Part shown: positions 27,858-37,884 of the stretch, in pieces
Layout of the letters: every line of letters starts with the position of its first letter
Position numbering within the stretch: position 1 is the stretch's first letter
Source of the DNA: Maribacter dokdonensis DSW-8
GTDB taxonomy: Bacteria > Bacteroidota > Bacteroidia > Flavobacteriales > Flavobacteriaceae
Reading direction: 5' to 3'
Assembly: GCF_001447995.1 (NCBI RefSeq)
Contig: NZ_LDPE01000001.1
Coordinates: forward strand, 2,166,299 to 2,230,298
DNA length: 64,000 bases
Notes under the pieces: generated by a model
Told to the model about the DNA's origin: nothing
Database searches by the model: none
What the model saw: the letters and a program-made list of their open reading frames with translations, nothing else
Position numbers and translations under genes: made by a program

Positions 27858-28676
27858 ATGAGAACATGTAAACTAATAGCGATTTTGTTTGTATTCAGTG
27901 TAACTACCAATGCTAACGCACAATTTTTAAAAAAACTTAAAGAACGTGCCCAGGAAGCTGCAGCACAAACTATAGAGAGAAAAGTAGCTGAAAAAACAGA
28001 GCGTGAAACAGAAAAATCTTTCGACACCATCTTTAATAATAAAGGTAGAATATTTAAAAGTAAAAAAACTGAAAAACTTGAGATTTATACATTTAGTCAC
28101 GAGTATGTAATGGAAATTGAGAGTGATGGAAGCACGACCGACATCACCTACTATTTAACCAATGAAGATGAATATATAGGCAGCTCTTTTAATATGAAAG
28201 ATGCTTCTGAATTCGTAACCGTAATGGATTTACCCAATGAGGCTATACACACTTTCATGAATATGGGCGGACAGCGAACAACAAATTCCGTGAAATTAGA
28301 TCTAGAAGATGCGCCAGAACTGAATATGGACAGTAATGATTATTCGGTATCTAACACAGGCCAAACCAAAGATATTATAGGATATGAGTGTGATGAATAT
28401 CAAGTTACCGGTCCACAAATATCTGGTACTGTTTGGATAACACAAGATGCAGATATTTCATTTCATACCGCATACTCAAGTTTACGAACAAAGAAATTTA
28501 AAAACATAAAAAAAGGAATTGACCCATCATGGTTAAGTATAATAGACGGTTTGGTACTTGAAATGGATATGATCGATTATTCGCAGAAAAATGCGAAGCC
28601 AGTTCATATGATCTGTACACAACTGATAGAGAAAGACTTTAGCATTAACACTTTAGATTATGAAAAATTATTTTAA
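27858..28676 (+). CDS. DUF4412 secreted protein
   Basis: The product has 272 residues from ATG 27858, whose sequence MRTCKLIAILFVFSVTTNAN makes a signal peptide; a longer frame from 27798 would hide it. The mature part begins with a charged helix ('LKKLKERAQEAAAQTIERK'), then has the beta-rich DUF4412 domain with 'DIIGYECDEYQVTG' and 'VWITQDADISFH', which is the hallmark pattern of the family (a short conserved 'GY.C..Y' followed by a 'WiT..l' strand). Function is unknown. It is first in a four-gene tandem to 32699 and has ECF-like promoter site 1 upstream. Confidence 0.8.
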   Translation: MRTCKLIAILFVFSVTTNANAQFLKKLKERAQEAAAQTIERKVAEKTERETEKSFDTIFNNKGRIFKSKKTEKLEIYTFSHEYVMEIESDGSTTDITYYLTNEDEYIGSSFNMKDASEFVTVMDLPNEAIHTFMNMGGQRTTNSVKLDLEDAPELNMDSNDYSVSNTGQTKDIIGYECDEYQVTGPQISGTVWITQDADISFHTAYSSLRTKKFKNIKKGIDPSWLSIIDGLVLEMDMIDYSQKNAKPVHMICTQLIEKDFSINTLDYEKLF

Positions 28677-28686
28677 AACATTCAGC

Positions 28687-29307
28687 ATGAGACACAAATT
28701 AGCTCTTTTTTTTATTTCACTTTTAATTGCCTGTAACGACACCCCTAAAAAACAAGATACAAGCGAACCAAATACCAAACAGGTTATATCAGAAAAAGAA
28801 GAAAGCAGTTCAAATACCTCAGGCGATTACAGTTCTCTATATAATAATGACAATTGTGATATGAGTATCGCCGAATTGGCAGAAGTGCTCAAAGTACCGG
28901 AATCAAACCTTAATATACTGGACAAAATCGGTGAAAACAAGTGTTCTTTTGATTTGAAAGGGTTTGGCACAAATACTTTAGATGGTGACTCAAGAATAAC
29001 ATGGAGGTCTACACCTAGTTCAAAAAAACAGAACAAAAAAGAAATTGCCAGTTATTTGGAACGTAAAGAAGCTGGGTTAAAGATTATGGGAATGGATATA
29101 GAGATGGCAGAAACGGGCGATTCTTATATAGCACAACAACCCGCTCATGGAAGAATAATCATTTACAATGAAAATTATGATCAGGCATTATTAATGCACT
29201 ATGGAATTAAAAGTGCAAATACAGACCGCACCAAAGAGCAACATGAAGAGCTACGCCTTAAAATGACCGATTTGGCGAACTATTTATTGCAAAAACATAG
29301 AAAATAA
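28687..29307 (+). CDS. Hypothetical lipoprotein
   Basis: The 206-residue product starts at ATG 28687 (MRHKLALFFISLLIAC), giving a lipobox with Cys16; an ATG at 28660 would add nine residues and overlap the upstream gene by 17 bases, and cannot be excluded. After a Ser/Thr/Lys/Glu-rich linker the protein has a domain with 'CDMSIAELAEVLKVPESNLNIL' and two Cys in the region, with no family I can name. It is the second gene of the operon starting at 27858. Confidence 0.65.
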   Translation: MRHKLALFFISLLIACNDTPKKQDTSEPNTKQVISEKEESSSNTSGDYSSLYNNDNCDMSIAELAEVLKVPESNLNILDKIGENKCSFDLKGFGTNTLDGDSRITWRSTPSSKKQNKKEIASYLERKEAGLKIMGMDIEMAETGDSYIAQQPAHGRIIIYNENYDQALLMHYGIKSANTDRTKEQHEELRLKMTDLANYLLQKHRK

Positions 29308-29314
29308 TACGGTT

Positions 29315-30883
29315 ATGAGAACTATACTAATTTTAATTCTACTTGCATTTAGTAACTTAAGTAATGCCCAATTAACAGACTTCTTCGGCAAAACTATTGT
29401 ACATGAAATAAAACTTAACAAGTTAGATGACGGTACTTACGCTGGTGCCATGGAATGGACTACAGGTGGTGCAGATTCTTTACAAAGATTTATCATTAAC
29501 GGTTTAGATGTTAAAACACCTGTTATGGTAAGGATAATCTCAAAAGCTCCAGACCATAATATTGACTTAAGTTTTCATAAAGAGAGTTGGGAAAAAGTTG
29601 AATCGAAAGTTTCTACCAATGGGGAGAAATTTGTCGATAAAGTTTTTAGAACTATGAACACTGCTGGTATTGGAGTAAGTTCTGAGGTTGCAGAAATACC
29701 ATATTTAATTACTGTAAAGACTGGCTTACAATTTCCGTCAACACAATCCTTAATACGTTTTACCGATGATATTGAAGAGTACAATCAATATGTACAAACA
29801 CTAGGGGTATCTGGTAACATAATTTCCCTTGAGTCTCAAAAAGATTCAGAAGCTCCCGAAATCTCATTAATAAACAAAGTAGATAAAGAGAACAATTTAA
29901 TGTACATCATTATTGGGCTTTTAATAGCCATTATCATTTTATTCGTTTTGTTCATTTTTAAAAAACAAAAAACAAAAAAACTGTCCATTATAACTATTGG
30001 CATATGCTCTTTTGCAAACACCTATGCTCAATCTAGTCAACCAAGACCAATTCCTATATCTGATAAAGAGCCAGCGGTATTTATAGAGTATAGGTCAGAG
30101 AATGTAAGCAATCAAGTGCCTATTAATTATACAAGTCCAAATCACCGTCCTGCAGAAGACCGCACAGTACATTTAGAAGGGGATGATGGAACAACTCACG
30201 TAGTTAGACTAGAACCTAATCAAGGTTCCTTAGAATTATCAGGTGACGCCGCTGCCGCTGTTGAAAGAAGAATAAGAGAGGCAGATGAGCAGTTTAACGA
30301 AGATTATGGCGCTAATTCGCCTGGTGAACCAACAGAAAGTGATGCTAGAATATTACCTGATGATTTAATTCACGAAGAATTGGCAAGACTAAGAAACCAA
30401 GTTCGAAGATTACAAGCACAGGTAGATCTATTATCACAACAAGATCAACATCAAGAAGATGAAGGTGAAGATGAGGAACCCCCGATACTTGTATACTGTG
30501 AGGTTAAACAAGATTGCAAGAATTGTGCAATGAAGCCATTTAATAGATTTAGAAAAAGACATACCTATTTTATGCAATTACAGCGTTTTTATTATAGAAA
30601 ACGATCAGATCTTAATGCTGCAATTACTAGTGCTGATGCACTAGCCTCTGTTCCGGGCGCAGGCCTTGGATGGTCAAATATTAAATTATACCAAGTTCGA
30701 CCAGCTATGGAAAAATTAAAATTAGAATACGACAAAAAATTTAATCAATACATAAGTGATATGACCCTAGATATTCATGCTATCGAAGGTTGCCTAGCAA
30801 CACATTCGCAGACTACAAGTCTATTTAAAACTCAGGCTACACTTATGTTAGCCAATATGCGAACTTCAAGAATTACTTTTTAA
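29315..30883 (+). CDS. Membrane protein with two different halves
   Basis: I do not recognise this 522-residue protein. It has a signal peptide (to about 18, 'LSNAQ'), a periplasmic beta-rich domain (19-185) and a transmembrane helix (about 193-213). A second hydrophobic segment ('LSIITIGICSFANTYAQ', about 222-238) looks like a further signal peptide, after which come an acidic linker, a coiled coil ('LARLRNQVRRLQAQVDLLSQQ', in two parts around 360-380) and a basic, Cys-containing C-terminal domain (395-522). It may be two secreted proteins fused into one frame. It lies seven bases after the lipoprotein gene. Confidence 0.65.
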   Translation: MRTILILILLAFSNLSNAQLTDFFGKTIVHEIKLNKLDDGTYAGAMEWTTGGADSLQRFIINGLDVKTPVMVRIISKAPDHNIDLSFHKESWEKVESKVSTNGEKFVDKVFRTMNTAGIGVSSEVAEIPYLITVKTGLQFPSTQSLIRFTDDIEEYNQYVQTLGVSGNIISLESQKDSEAPEISLINKVDKENNLMYIIIGLLIAIIILFVLFIFKKQKTKKLSIITIGICSFANTYAQSSQPRPIPISDKEPAVFIEYRSENVSNQVPINYTSPNHRPAEDRTVHLEGDDGTTHVVRLEPNQGSLELSGDAAAAVERRIREADEQFNEDYGANSPGEPTESDARILPDDLIHEELARLRNQVRRLQAQVDLLSQQDQHQEDEGEDEEPPILVYCEVKQDCKNCAMKPFNRFRKRHTYFMQLQRFYYRKRSDLNAAITSADALASVPGAGLGWSNIKLYQVRPAMEKLKLEYDKKFNQYISDMTLDIHAIEGCLATHSQTTSLFKTQATLMLANMRTSRITF

Positions 30884-30893
30884 TTGAAATGAT

Positions 30894-32699
30894 ATGAAAA
30901 AAATAATTCTATTTATCACAGTAGCTGTATTCATTGCATCCTGCAGCGAAAATCCTAAAAATAAAATTTCAGATGAAAATTTAGAAATTGAATCTGACGA
31001 AAGTGGTGATAAAACACAACTTTCATCAGATGAATTTGAAAAGTCAATGGAGCAATTAGGGGGACTCTTTAGTATAGACAGTGAGGATGAAAGCTCTAAT
31101 AGTGAATTGCCAGAAGTAGAAGCACTGGAAAAACTACTACAAATGAGCGGCATGGAAGACCAAGGTACTAAGAAGGCATTTCAAGATTTGTTAACTAAAG
31201 ATGTCTCTTCATCAGGTATGTTTTCAACCGAAGCAATTATCTCACTTTTAGAGCAAAGTGGCGTTTCTCGTACTGAACTGCAAAAACTCATCAATAATCC
31301 AGACAGTCTTCAAGCCTTGGTGCAAGAAGTAGAAGCAAAAAGGAAGCTAGAAAAACAAAATGAACCAAAACCAAAAGCGAGAATCAATAAAGAACAACTA
31401 ACTTCAAAAAATACCCCTACTGGAGTTTCTTTGGAAGAGGCCATATTAATCGTTCAAGCTGAATCAGGACCAGAGGCAACAATGGCAAAACTTAAAACAA
31501 TCGATTCATTGGCGGGCACCAATGTTATGGAAAAATTGGATTTGACCGAAGCGGAATATGTCATGAGAGATATAGAGCGAAAACACGAAACTCCGCCCAC
31601 CGCGAAGGAAGAAGAGGAAATGGAGTTGCTTAACAAGCTATCAGGGCAACTACATAGTGACAAAGAAGCGAAACAATTGCTGATAGATCTTAAAAAGACT
31701 GAAAGTGAAATTGCTTCCGGTAGTCTTAAAGCAAGTCCTGCATATCAGCGGACCATAGAAGGCAAAGCAAAAATCGTTCAGATTTATAAGAATGATCTAG
31801 AAAGAAAGGCAAAAGCCGCAAAACACAAATTTCAAAAACTGAACCCGGACCTTTATTTTGGGGAGGAGTCGGAAGCAACTTATTTGGGCCATAGGAGAAA
31901 GGCCGTATATCTGCCCCTGGGCAAACTCTCGTTTGCAGATGCCGTTGTAAAAGCAAATCATCCCTTGTTAAAAACACAAGAAGTGAAAAATGTACTGGGC
32001 GAACCAGATGTATGGCAAGGTTTTGACATGGAAGATATTACGGGAATTCATAGCCTTGGACTGGGTGGTACCATTACTGTACAATTTACAGATAATGCAT
32101 TGACCGATGTCAATGGACCTGACCTTTATATTTTTGAAATCGGTCAGATTGAACCTACCGATTTGGAAATATCCAAAGATGGAAAAAATTGGATTCATGT
32201 AGGTAAAATTGATGGCGGTGTTGCCGAAGTAGATATTTCATCCTTTGTAAAACATGGCGAACTATTTTACTATGTACGCCTAACCGATTTAAAAATGGAA
32301 AGTGGTCTGCCAGGTGCTGATGTTGATGCCATTGCTGCAATTGGAGCAGCTATGCGCCTTAATCTCGACAGTAAAGTACTATTTGAGACCGGAAAATCTA
32401 TCTTAAAACCAGAAGGAATAGTTGCTTTGAAAGAATTGGCACATAACATCGCCGTGCTTAAGAAAGGGAATGTAATTGTAGAGGGCCATACCGATGATGT
32501 GGGCAGTGCAGAAAGCAATCAAAGACTTTCTTTGGAAAGAGCCAAAAGTGTTTCTAACGAACTAAAAAAAATGATTTCAGGAAGTAGTTTTCGTTGGAAA
32601 GAAATGGGATTAGGCGAATCCAAGCCTTTGGTTGAAAATGATACAGAAGAAAATAGATCAAAAAACAGACGCGTGGAAGTTTTAGTATTACCGAATTAA
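30894..32699 (+). CDS. OmpA-family lipoprotein with embedded beta-sandwich domain
   Basis: The 601-residue product has a lipobox ('VFIASC', Cys17), a long acidic helical region (20-300), a beta-sandwich-like domain (about 340-490, with 'GLGLGGTITVQFTDN' style motif split as 'LGLGGTITVQF' and 'DVNGPDLYIFEIG') and a C-terminal OmpA domain (495-601) with 'LFETGKSILKPEGI', 'VEGHTDDVG' and 'NRRVEVLVL'. The OmpA part should bind peptidoglycan and anchor the outer-membrane lipoprotein; the middle domain resembles galactose-binding-like folds in exported proteins. It is the last gene of the operon that starts at 27858. Confidence 0.82.
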   Translation: MKKIILFITVAVFIASCSENPKNKISDENLEIESDESGDKTQLSSDEFEKSMEQLGGLFSIDSEDESSNSELPEVEALEKLLQMSGMEDQGTKKAFQDLLTKDVSSSGMFSTEAIISLLEQSGVSRTELQKLINNPDSLQALVQEVEAKRKLEKQNEPKPKARINKEQLTSKNTPTGVSLEEAILIVQAESGPEATMAKLKTIDSLAGTNVMEKLDLTEAEYVMRDIERKHETPPTAKEEEEMELLNKLSGQLHSDKEAKQLLIDLKKTESEIASGSLKASPAYQRTIEGKAKIVQIYKNDLERKAKAAKHKFQKLNPDLYFGEESEATYLGHRRKAVYLPLGKLSFADAVVKANHPLLKTQEVKNVLGEPDVWQGFDMEDITGIHSLGLGGTITVQFTDNALTDVNGPDLYIFEIGQIEPTDLEISKDGKNWIHVGKIDGGVAEVDISSFVKHGELFYYVRLTDLKMESGLPGADVDAIAAIGAAMRLNLDSKVLFETGKSILKPEGIVALKELAHNIAVLKKGNVIVEGHTDDVGSAESNQRLSLERAKSVSNELKKMISGSSFRWKEMGLGESKPLVENDTEENRSKNRRVEVLVLPN

Positions 32700-33205
32700 T
32701 TGCTCAAGCACTTTCGAAGGAAAAGAAATTCTATTTGCTAATCTTAACTTTTGTTATTGGAGCAAATCAGGCAAATTCCCAATCAATACTAATAATTTGA
32801 TAGGCGCTTGAGAATTATTGGAAATATCTTCTAAGGTTAAACAGAACAATATATTACTTAGCCTTAACTGTAGATATATGAGCTACAATGATAATTATAT
32901 ACACATTCTACCATTTATAACTTAAAGAAAATATCAAAGCCAAGAATCTATATAAGTGATTATTGTAGAAGATAAAAATATAAGCAACCGCTCATTTAAG
33001 TCAAGAATATGGAACATTATATACCAGACATGAATGGTATTTGATGGCTTTAAAGGCCGTTGTAAAAGAAAACTTAATCAAAAAAACTGATAATTTTTTA
33101 ATAAGAATTTTCTATAGCAATAAATTCTTCCTAATAAAAAACTTGTAATACGTTAACCAACTAATTGGAAAGTCTATAACTTTTTCGAATTTCTAGCAAA
33201 CTTGT
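32700..33205. other. 506-base gap, mostly empty
   Basis: No convincing open frame, RNA gene or strong terminator is visible on either strand. A partial match to the local ECF-type motif, GTTAACC at 33152-33158 with CTATAA 15 bases later, lies before the lipocalin-like gene at 33206. The rest is AT-rich and may hold remnants of a decayed gene. Confidence 0.4.
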
Positions 33206-33613
33206 ATGAATAAAATACTTCCATTTTTATTAACTGTTATATGGGTAGGCATCTGTGCCTGTTCATACTCCCAATCTACCCAAGAAGCTTTGTTAGGTAA
33301 ATGGCAATTAGTAAGTAGCAGTGGAGGCATTACTGGAAAAGGGTTCCCCATAAAAAAGAATGCTATAATAGAGTTTACTGCAGACTATCAATACTTAAGT
33401 TTTGAGCAAGATTCCTTAGAACAAAAATCCACATATTATCTTACAAAATCTCTTTCAAAATATCGCAAAAAAGATAGTTTAAACATCTTACTAATAGGGT
33501 ACGGAGATTTTAAGAAATACGAATTGTATATAACTAAAACCAGATTGATATTACGCGAACCATATACCGATGGTTTCACTCGTGTTTATATTCGAGAACT
33601 CAAAAAGAAATGA
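33206..33613 (+). CDS. Lipocalin-like exported protein
   Basis: The 135-residue product starts with a signal sequence (to about residue 22; 'ICACSYSQ' could be a lipobox or a normal cleavage site). The mature part begins 'EALLGKWQLVSSSGG' and continues with alternating strands such as 'AIIEFTADYQYLSF' and 'KYELYITKTRLILRE', the pattern of the small lipocalin-like proteins common in Bacteroidota. It may bind a small hydrophobic molecule. A weak ECF-type promoter match lies 48 bases before the start. Confidence 0.7.
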   Translation: MNKILPFLLTVIWVGICACSYSQSTQEALLGKWQLVSSSGGITGKGFPIKKNAIIEFTADYQYLSFEQDSLEQKSTYYLTKSLSKYRKKDSLNILLIGYGDFKKYELYITKTRLILREPYTDGFTRVYIRELKKK

Positions 33614-33698
33614 AACTTTCCTTTGTACATATTTTTAAAAGTTAATTAGATATGACCTTAATTATCTATAAATAAAGTTTAAAAAAGACAATTAAATC

Positions 33699-33729
33699 TG
33701 TTAACCTTTTCATATTTCAAACATAAAAG
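33699..33729 (+). promoter_or_regulatory. Candidate ECF sigma promoter, site 2
   Basis: TGTTAACCTTTTC at 33699-33711 is followed after exactly 10 bases by CATAAAAGG (33722). The start codon of the secreted protein at 33766 is 54 bases after the 13-mer. Spacing between GTTAACC and CATAAA is 15 bases, in the range for ECF promoters. Confidence 0.55.
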
Positions 33730-33765
33730 GGAAATAATAATTAATAATCATTTAAACAAAAAATT

Positions 33766-34311
33766 ATGAAAACAATTTTAAGTGTAATTGCAATCGTTAA
33801 TATGGTCGTTTCATTACAGGCCAATGATGTAAAAATTCATCATAAATATGTGAAAGAAAATACAGCGATAAAAACAATGAATCCTGTAAATATTTCAAGC
33901 ATAATAGATGATGTATTGAGTAAGAAGGGTTCGTACAATATGACCGGTTCTTTAACTATTTTAGATACTTCCAAATCTGGAAACGAAGTTCAAGCCCTAG
34001 ATCTTTCATTTCGTAATAGTCCTGTTATTGCTTATAAAGGACGAGATTATATTCAGGCAAATCCTCAGGCCCTCAGAAATGATAACAATAGAAAAAACGA
34101 GGTTCGTGTATATGTACACCACGATACTAAGGGTAACGTGAACACCAAAAACGTAAAACTAAATTGGAAAAGTGGGTCAACAGGCGAAATTGTCGGTATT
34201 TTAAATAACGTTTCGGTATTATACCAAAAAAATAGCATTCTAATTACGGGTTCTTTCCAGAAAAACGGCTATATCGTAGGTGTAAGTCTTGCCATATCTA
34301 AAGTAGCCTAA
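33766..34311 (+). CDS. Secreted hypothetical protein, possible paralogue of 39906 gene
   Basis: The 181-residue product has a signal peptide (to about 19, 'VSLQAN'). The mature protein is beta-rich with 'GSYNMTGSLTILD', 'KNVKLNWKSGSTGEI' and 'NSILITGSFQKNGYIVGVSLAI'. Length, order of strands and the C-terminal 'I/FITGSxxx' segment resemble the protein at 39906, so the two may be distant paralogues. No function is known. It carries the clear promoter site 2 and is probably controlled by the ECF sigma factor encoded at 38598. Confidence 0.65.
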   Translation: MKTILSVIAIVNMVVSLQANDVKIHHKYVKENTAIKTMNPVNISSIIDDVLSKKGSYNMTGSLTILDTSKSGNEVQALDLSFRNSPVIAYKGRDYIQANPQALRNDNNRKNEVRVYVHHDTKGNVNTKNVKLNWKSGSTGEIVGILNNVSVLYQKNSILITGSFQKNGYIVGVSLAISKVA

Positions 34312-34523
34312 AATTAAATAAGGACTTAGCATTCAATTATTTAATTGAAGTTTACAATTTAATCCGTGTACGGTATTTATGAAAAAAAATTGTTACATTC
34401 TTTACAGCACGTGTTACATATGTAGTAGGTCTTAAAAGCTAAACAATATATTTTTGATAATACCTTACCCTCGTTAAAAACTGAATGCTAAGCCTTTAAA
34501 TAAAACTTTAAATTTACTACATC

Positions 34524-35096
34524 ATGAAATCAAAACTATTATTAATTATAATGTGCAGTGTGGTTTTGTGCGCCTGCGATAAAGATTTTACAGGAACCAT
34601 TACAAACAAAGAGAAAATAGAACTAACCAGCGAAAATTTTATTTATGAAGGTGACCTAGAAAAATATTATATAAATAATGAAATTCAACTTATAGATACT
34701 AAGTTAGAGAAAGCCACAGAAGAAGAAGCTGAAGAATTACTAATTGTAAAAGATGAATTGAAACAACGTTATGCCCAAATCTTGAGTTTTGATGAAGTAA
34801 CAAAAAGATGGCCAATACCTTGTGACATGCCAAATGGTAAATGCGTTCCAGTAAGGTTTGAATACTTTATATTCAGCAGTAAATTTTCTCAAATAAAATG
34901 TACCATAAGTAGCATTAATGGAGAAGTATTAACAACTATAGACAAATTGACCCCATTACCGGGGGAACCACATTTACAATATTTGGAAATCAATGCCAAG
35001 GGTTTTGGTGATCAAATTAATATTCAAATTGAAAAAACTGATGAATTTGGAGATACTTTAAACTATGAACAAAGCTTAGGTTTTTTAAAGATTTAG
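34524..35096 (+). CDS. Hypothetical lipoprotein
   Basis: The 190-residue protein has a lipobox ('VVLCAC', Cys at about 18), a charged helical stretch ('IDTKLEKATEEEAEELLIVKD', in two turns around 50-70) and a beta-rich C-terminal half with two Cys close together ('PCDMPNGKCVP'). I know no family for it. It is 37 bases upstream of the TPR-CHAT gene on the same strand, so it may be co-expressed with it and could be a partner or a substrate, but there is no direct evidence. Confidence 0.6.
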   Translation: MKSKLLLIIMCSVVLCACDKDFTGTITNKEKIELTSENFIYEGDLEKYYINNEIQLIDTKLEKATEEEAEELLIVKDELKQRYAQILSFDEVTKRWPIPCDMPNGKCVPVRFEYFIFSSKFSQIKCTISSINGEVLTTIDKLTPLPGEPHLQYLEINAKGFGDQINIQIEKTDEFGDTLNYEQSLGFLKI

Positions 35097-35133
35097 TATT
35101 TTAATGTAATGGCTCCAAAATTCAAGAAGCCCT

Positions 35134-37884
35134 ATGCCTGTGTTGAAGAAAATATTTTACCTAATTTGCTTTTGTCCCATTTGTTTGTGGTCACAACAAT
35201 TAACACTTTCAAAAATAGATTCGTTAAATGAAAAAGCAGAACAGTTCTATTATTCCGAAAAAGATTCTGCCTACTTCTATTTTGACCAGGTCAAAGAAAT
35301 TGCAAAAATGATTAATAGCGACTCTATACTTATAGAGTCGCTATTTAATTCTACGGGAGTTTCTAGTTATCATTACGATTTAATTAGAATGAGCGCCAAT
35401 CTTAACCAACTAGATTCTCTAATTTCCGGTACAACTATTTTAAATACAGACAACTCAAATATCCTGTTGTATTACAAAGGTGATTATCATCTAAAATTAT
35501 TAGAATACTCCCAATCACGAGAAGCCTTTGAAAAGATTATTAAGAACAATAATTCATTAACTACAAAAAGTGAAACCATTACAAGTTTAGCCTCTGCTGC
35601 TTATAGCTTCCTCGGCAAACTTTATATGATAGAGGGTAAATATGACGAAGCCAAGTCAGTATACAGAAAAAACATAAGAGATATCCAAAAATCAGAAAAC
35701 ATTGATTTAGAAGCGTTAACAGGTAATTATAATTTGCTTGCAGAAGTATTAATAAAAGAAAAAAAATATAAAGAAGCGAACACCTATTTGCTTAAGGCAT
35801 ATGCTTATAACAAAAAAGAAGAAAATATTAATTCTGCGATTTCTAATGCATTTCATATTGCCGAAAACTATGGTTATCAATTACAAAAAGATAGTGCCCT
35901 TTTATTTTTAAATGATTCTAAAAAATTATTTGAAAACAAACCTATATTTCAGGTAAAATACCATTTAAAAAAAGCAATTATCCATAAAAATAATTGGGAA
36001 TATGAAATTGCCATAATTGAAATTGATTCAGCTATAAATAGTATCAAACAAAATTTTGAAAAACAAAAAAACGCTGACTTAGAAATTGCTTACAATGAAA
36101 AAGGGCTGCTTCAAAACCTATTGGGTTTTCACGAAAAGGCATTAATAAATTTCGATTTAGCACTTCAAACATCCTTAGATAAAAAGGATAAGGATCCAAA
36201 CGCCCTAAAACTATTTAAAAACAAGGCTACGACTTTAAATTTAAACAGAGATATTGAATCTTACTTAAAGGCAACTGCGGTGGCAAAACAGGCAACAATT
36301 TTTCTTAATCATATAAAACCAAGTTTTAAAAATTCTACCGATAAATTATTTTTAATAGAAAATGCTTATCCAATTTTCGAAACCGGAATAGCATCATCTC
36401 AAAACTTATATAATTCATCTAACGATGATATCTATATAGATGAAGCTTTTCAATTCTCTGAAAATAGTAAATCCGTCTTATTGCTAGAAGCTCTATTATC
36501 TTCCAAAGCCACAGAGTTTGCTAAAATTCCAAAAGAAATATTGTTACGAGAAACTCAATTAAAAGCAGAAATTACACATATTGAAAAAGAAATCGCCGTT
36601 TCAGAAAATTTAGAAGAAGGAATAGAAGACCAGCTATTTAGCCTTAGGCAAGAACTTCGTAATATGGTAGTAGATATAGAAACCAATTACCCGGCATACT
36701 ACAACTTAAAGTACAACAATAAAATACTAACATTACCAGAAGTACAAAATAACCTAACAAAGAATGAACTCTTCATTTCCTACTTCTATGGTAACCAAAA
36801 TATTTATACAATTGCTATTTCTAAGAATGATAAGTACTTTCATAGTATCAAAATCACGGATGAACTTGAAAATCATATTAGTGAACTTCATGCAATGCTC
36901 TCGAATTCTAAATCAAACCTAGATTCACTTTCCAAACTGAGCCATAAACTGTATCAAAAACTATTAAGTCCAATTTTAGAATTACATCCACAAGAAAAAA
37001 TCATACTTGCCCCAGATGGCTTGTTAAACTATATCCCTTTTGGCAGTCTGGTTTCCAATGAGACAGAGCATCGCTACTTGATAGAAGATAGAACCATCAG
37101 TTATGTGAACTCAGCTACATTATGGTCTCAATTAAATAACAAAGAGCAAAACAGTGCTAACCTACTAGCATTTGCGCCTAGTTTCGATACTAATATACCT
37201 TCAGACGGCACTCGTTCTCAAGTATTGGGCAATTTACCGCACAACAGAAACGAAGTTCAGCAGATATTGACATCTTTTACCGGTAAGTCCTTTATCAATG
37301 ACCAAGCTACACTTCAAAATTTCACTGCTACATTGCCGGATTATTCGGTCTTACATTTGGCAACACATGCTGTTTTTGATGATAAAAATCCCGAATATTC
37401 TTATTTAGCCTTTACTCCAAAATCAGAATCTGACGACTTGCTTTTTGTAAAAGACCTATATAATTTAACCTTAAATGCCAGTCTCGTTACCTTAAGTGGG
37501 TGCGAAAGTGGCATTGGTGAACTTAAACGTGGCGAAGGTTTTTTAAGCCTTGCCAGAGGTTTTTTCTACAGTGGCGCAGCAAGCATATCAAGTACATTAT
37601 GGAAAGTGAACGACAATTCATCTTCGGAGCTTATGGGAGAGTTTTATGAGAATTTAGCTAATGGAAAACCAAAAGATACATCATTAAGGGAAGCTAAACT
37701 ATCCTTCTTACAAAAGAACAAAGAGAACGGACTTGCACACCCCTACTATTGGTCAGGTTATATCATTCAAGGAAACACCGAGCCCTTAATTACCTCTCCG
37801 CATTGGCAATGGTATGTGTTTGCTGTAATAGCGGTTCTTCTTATTTTCTTGAACAGAAAAAGACTAGTTCAACTTTTCAAGTAA
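35134..37884 (+). CDS. Exported TPR-CHAT caspase-like peptidase
   Basis: The 916-residue protein begins with a signal peptide (to about 21, 'CLWSQ'), continues with TPR helices (30-420), a linker coiled region (450-530), and a CHAT (caspase HetF associated with TPR) domain at about 600-880. The catalytic dyad is present: H745 in 'HLATHAVFD' and C790 in 'LSGCESGIG'. A transmembrane helix (893-911) followed by basic residues anchors the C-terminus, placing TPR and CHAT parts in the periplasm. Its 3' end overlaps the convergent anti-sigma gene by 21 bases. By analogy with TPR-CHAT proteases that free sigma factors it could cleave the anti-sigma protein encoded next to it. Confidence 0.87.
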   Translation: MPVLKKIFYLICFCPICLWSQQLTLSKIDSLNEKAEQFYYSEKDSAYFYFDQVKEIAKMINSDSILIESLFNSTGVSSYHYDLIRMSANLNQLDSLISGTTILNTDNSNILLYYKGDYHLKLLEYSQSREAFEKIIKNNNSLTTKSETITSLASAAYSFLGKLYMIEGKYDEAKSVYRKNIRDIQKSENIDLEALTGNYNLLAEVLIKEKKYKEANTYLLKAYAYNKKEENINSAISNAFHIAENYGYQLQKDSALLFLNDSKKLFENKPIFQVKYHLKKAIIHKNNWEYEIAIIEIDSAINSIKQNFEKQKNADLEIAYNEKGLLQNLLGFHEKALINFDLALQTSLDKKDKDPNALKLFKNKATTLNLNRDIESYLKATAVAKQATIFLNHIKPSFKNSTDKLFLIENAYPIFETGIASSQNLYNSSNDDIYIDEAFQFSENSKSVLLLEALLSSKATEFAKIPKEILLRETQLKAEITHIEKEIAVSENLEEGIEDQLFSLRQELRNMVVDIETNYPAYYNLKYNNKILTLPEVQNNLTKNELFISYFYGNQNIYTIAISKNDKYFHSIKITDELENHISELHAMLSNSKSNLDSLSKLSHKLYQKLLSPILELHPQEKIILAPDGLLNYIPFGSLVSNETEHRYLIEDRTISYVNSATLWSQLNNKEQNSANLLAFAPSFDTNIPSDGTRSQVLGNLPHNRNEVQQILTSFTGKSFINDQATLQNFTATLPDYSVLHLATHAVFDDKNPEYSYLAFTPKSESDDLLFVKDLYNLTLNASLVTLSGCESGIGELKRGEGFLSLARGFFYSGAASISSTLWKVNDNSSSELMGEFYENLANGKPKDTSLREAKLSFLQKNKENGLAHPYYWSGYIIQGNTEPLITSPHWQWYVFAVIAVLLIFLNRKRLVQLFK

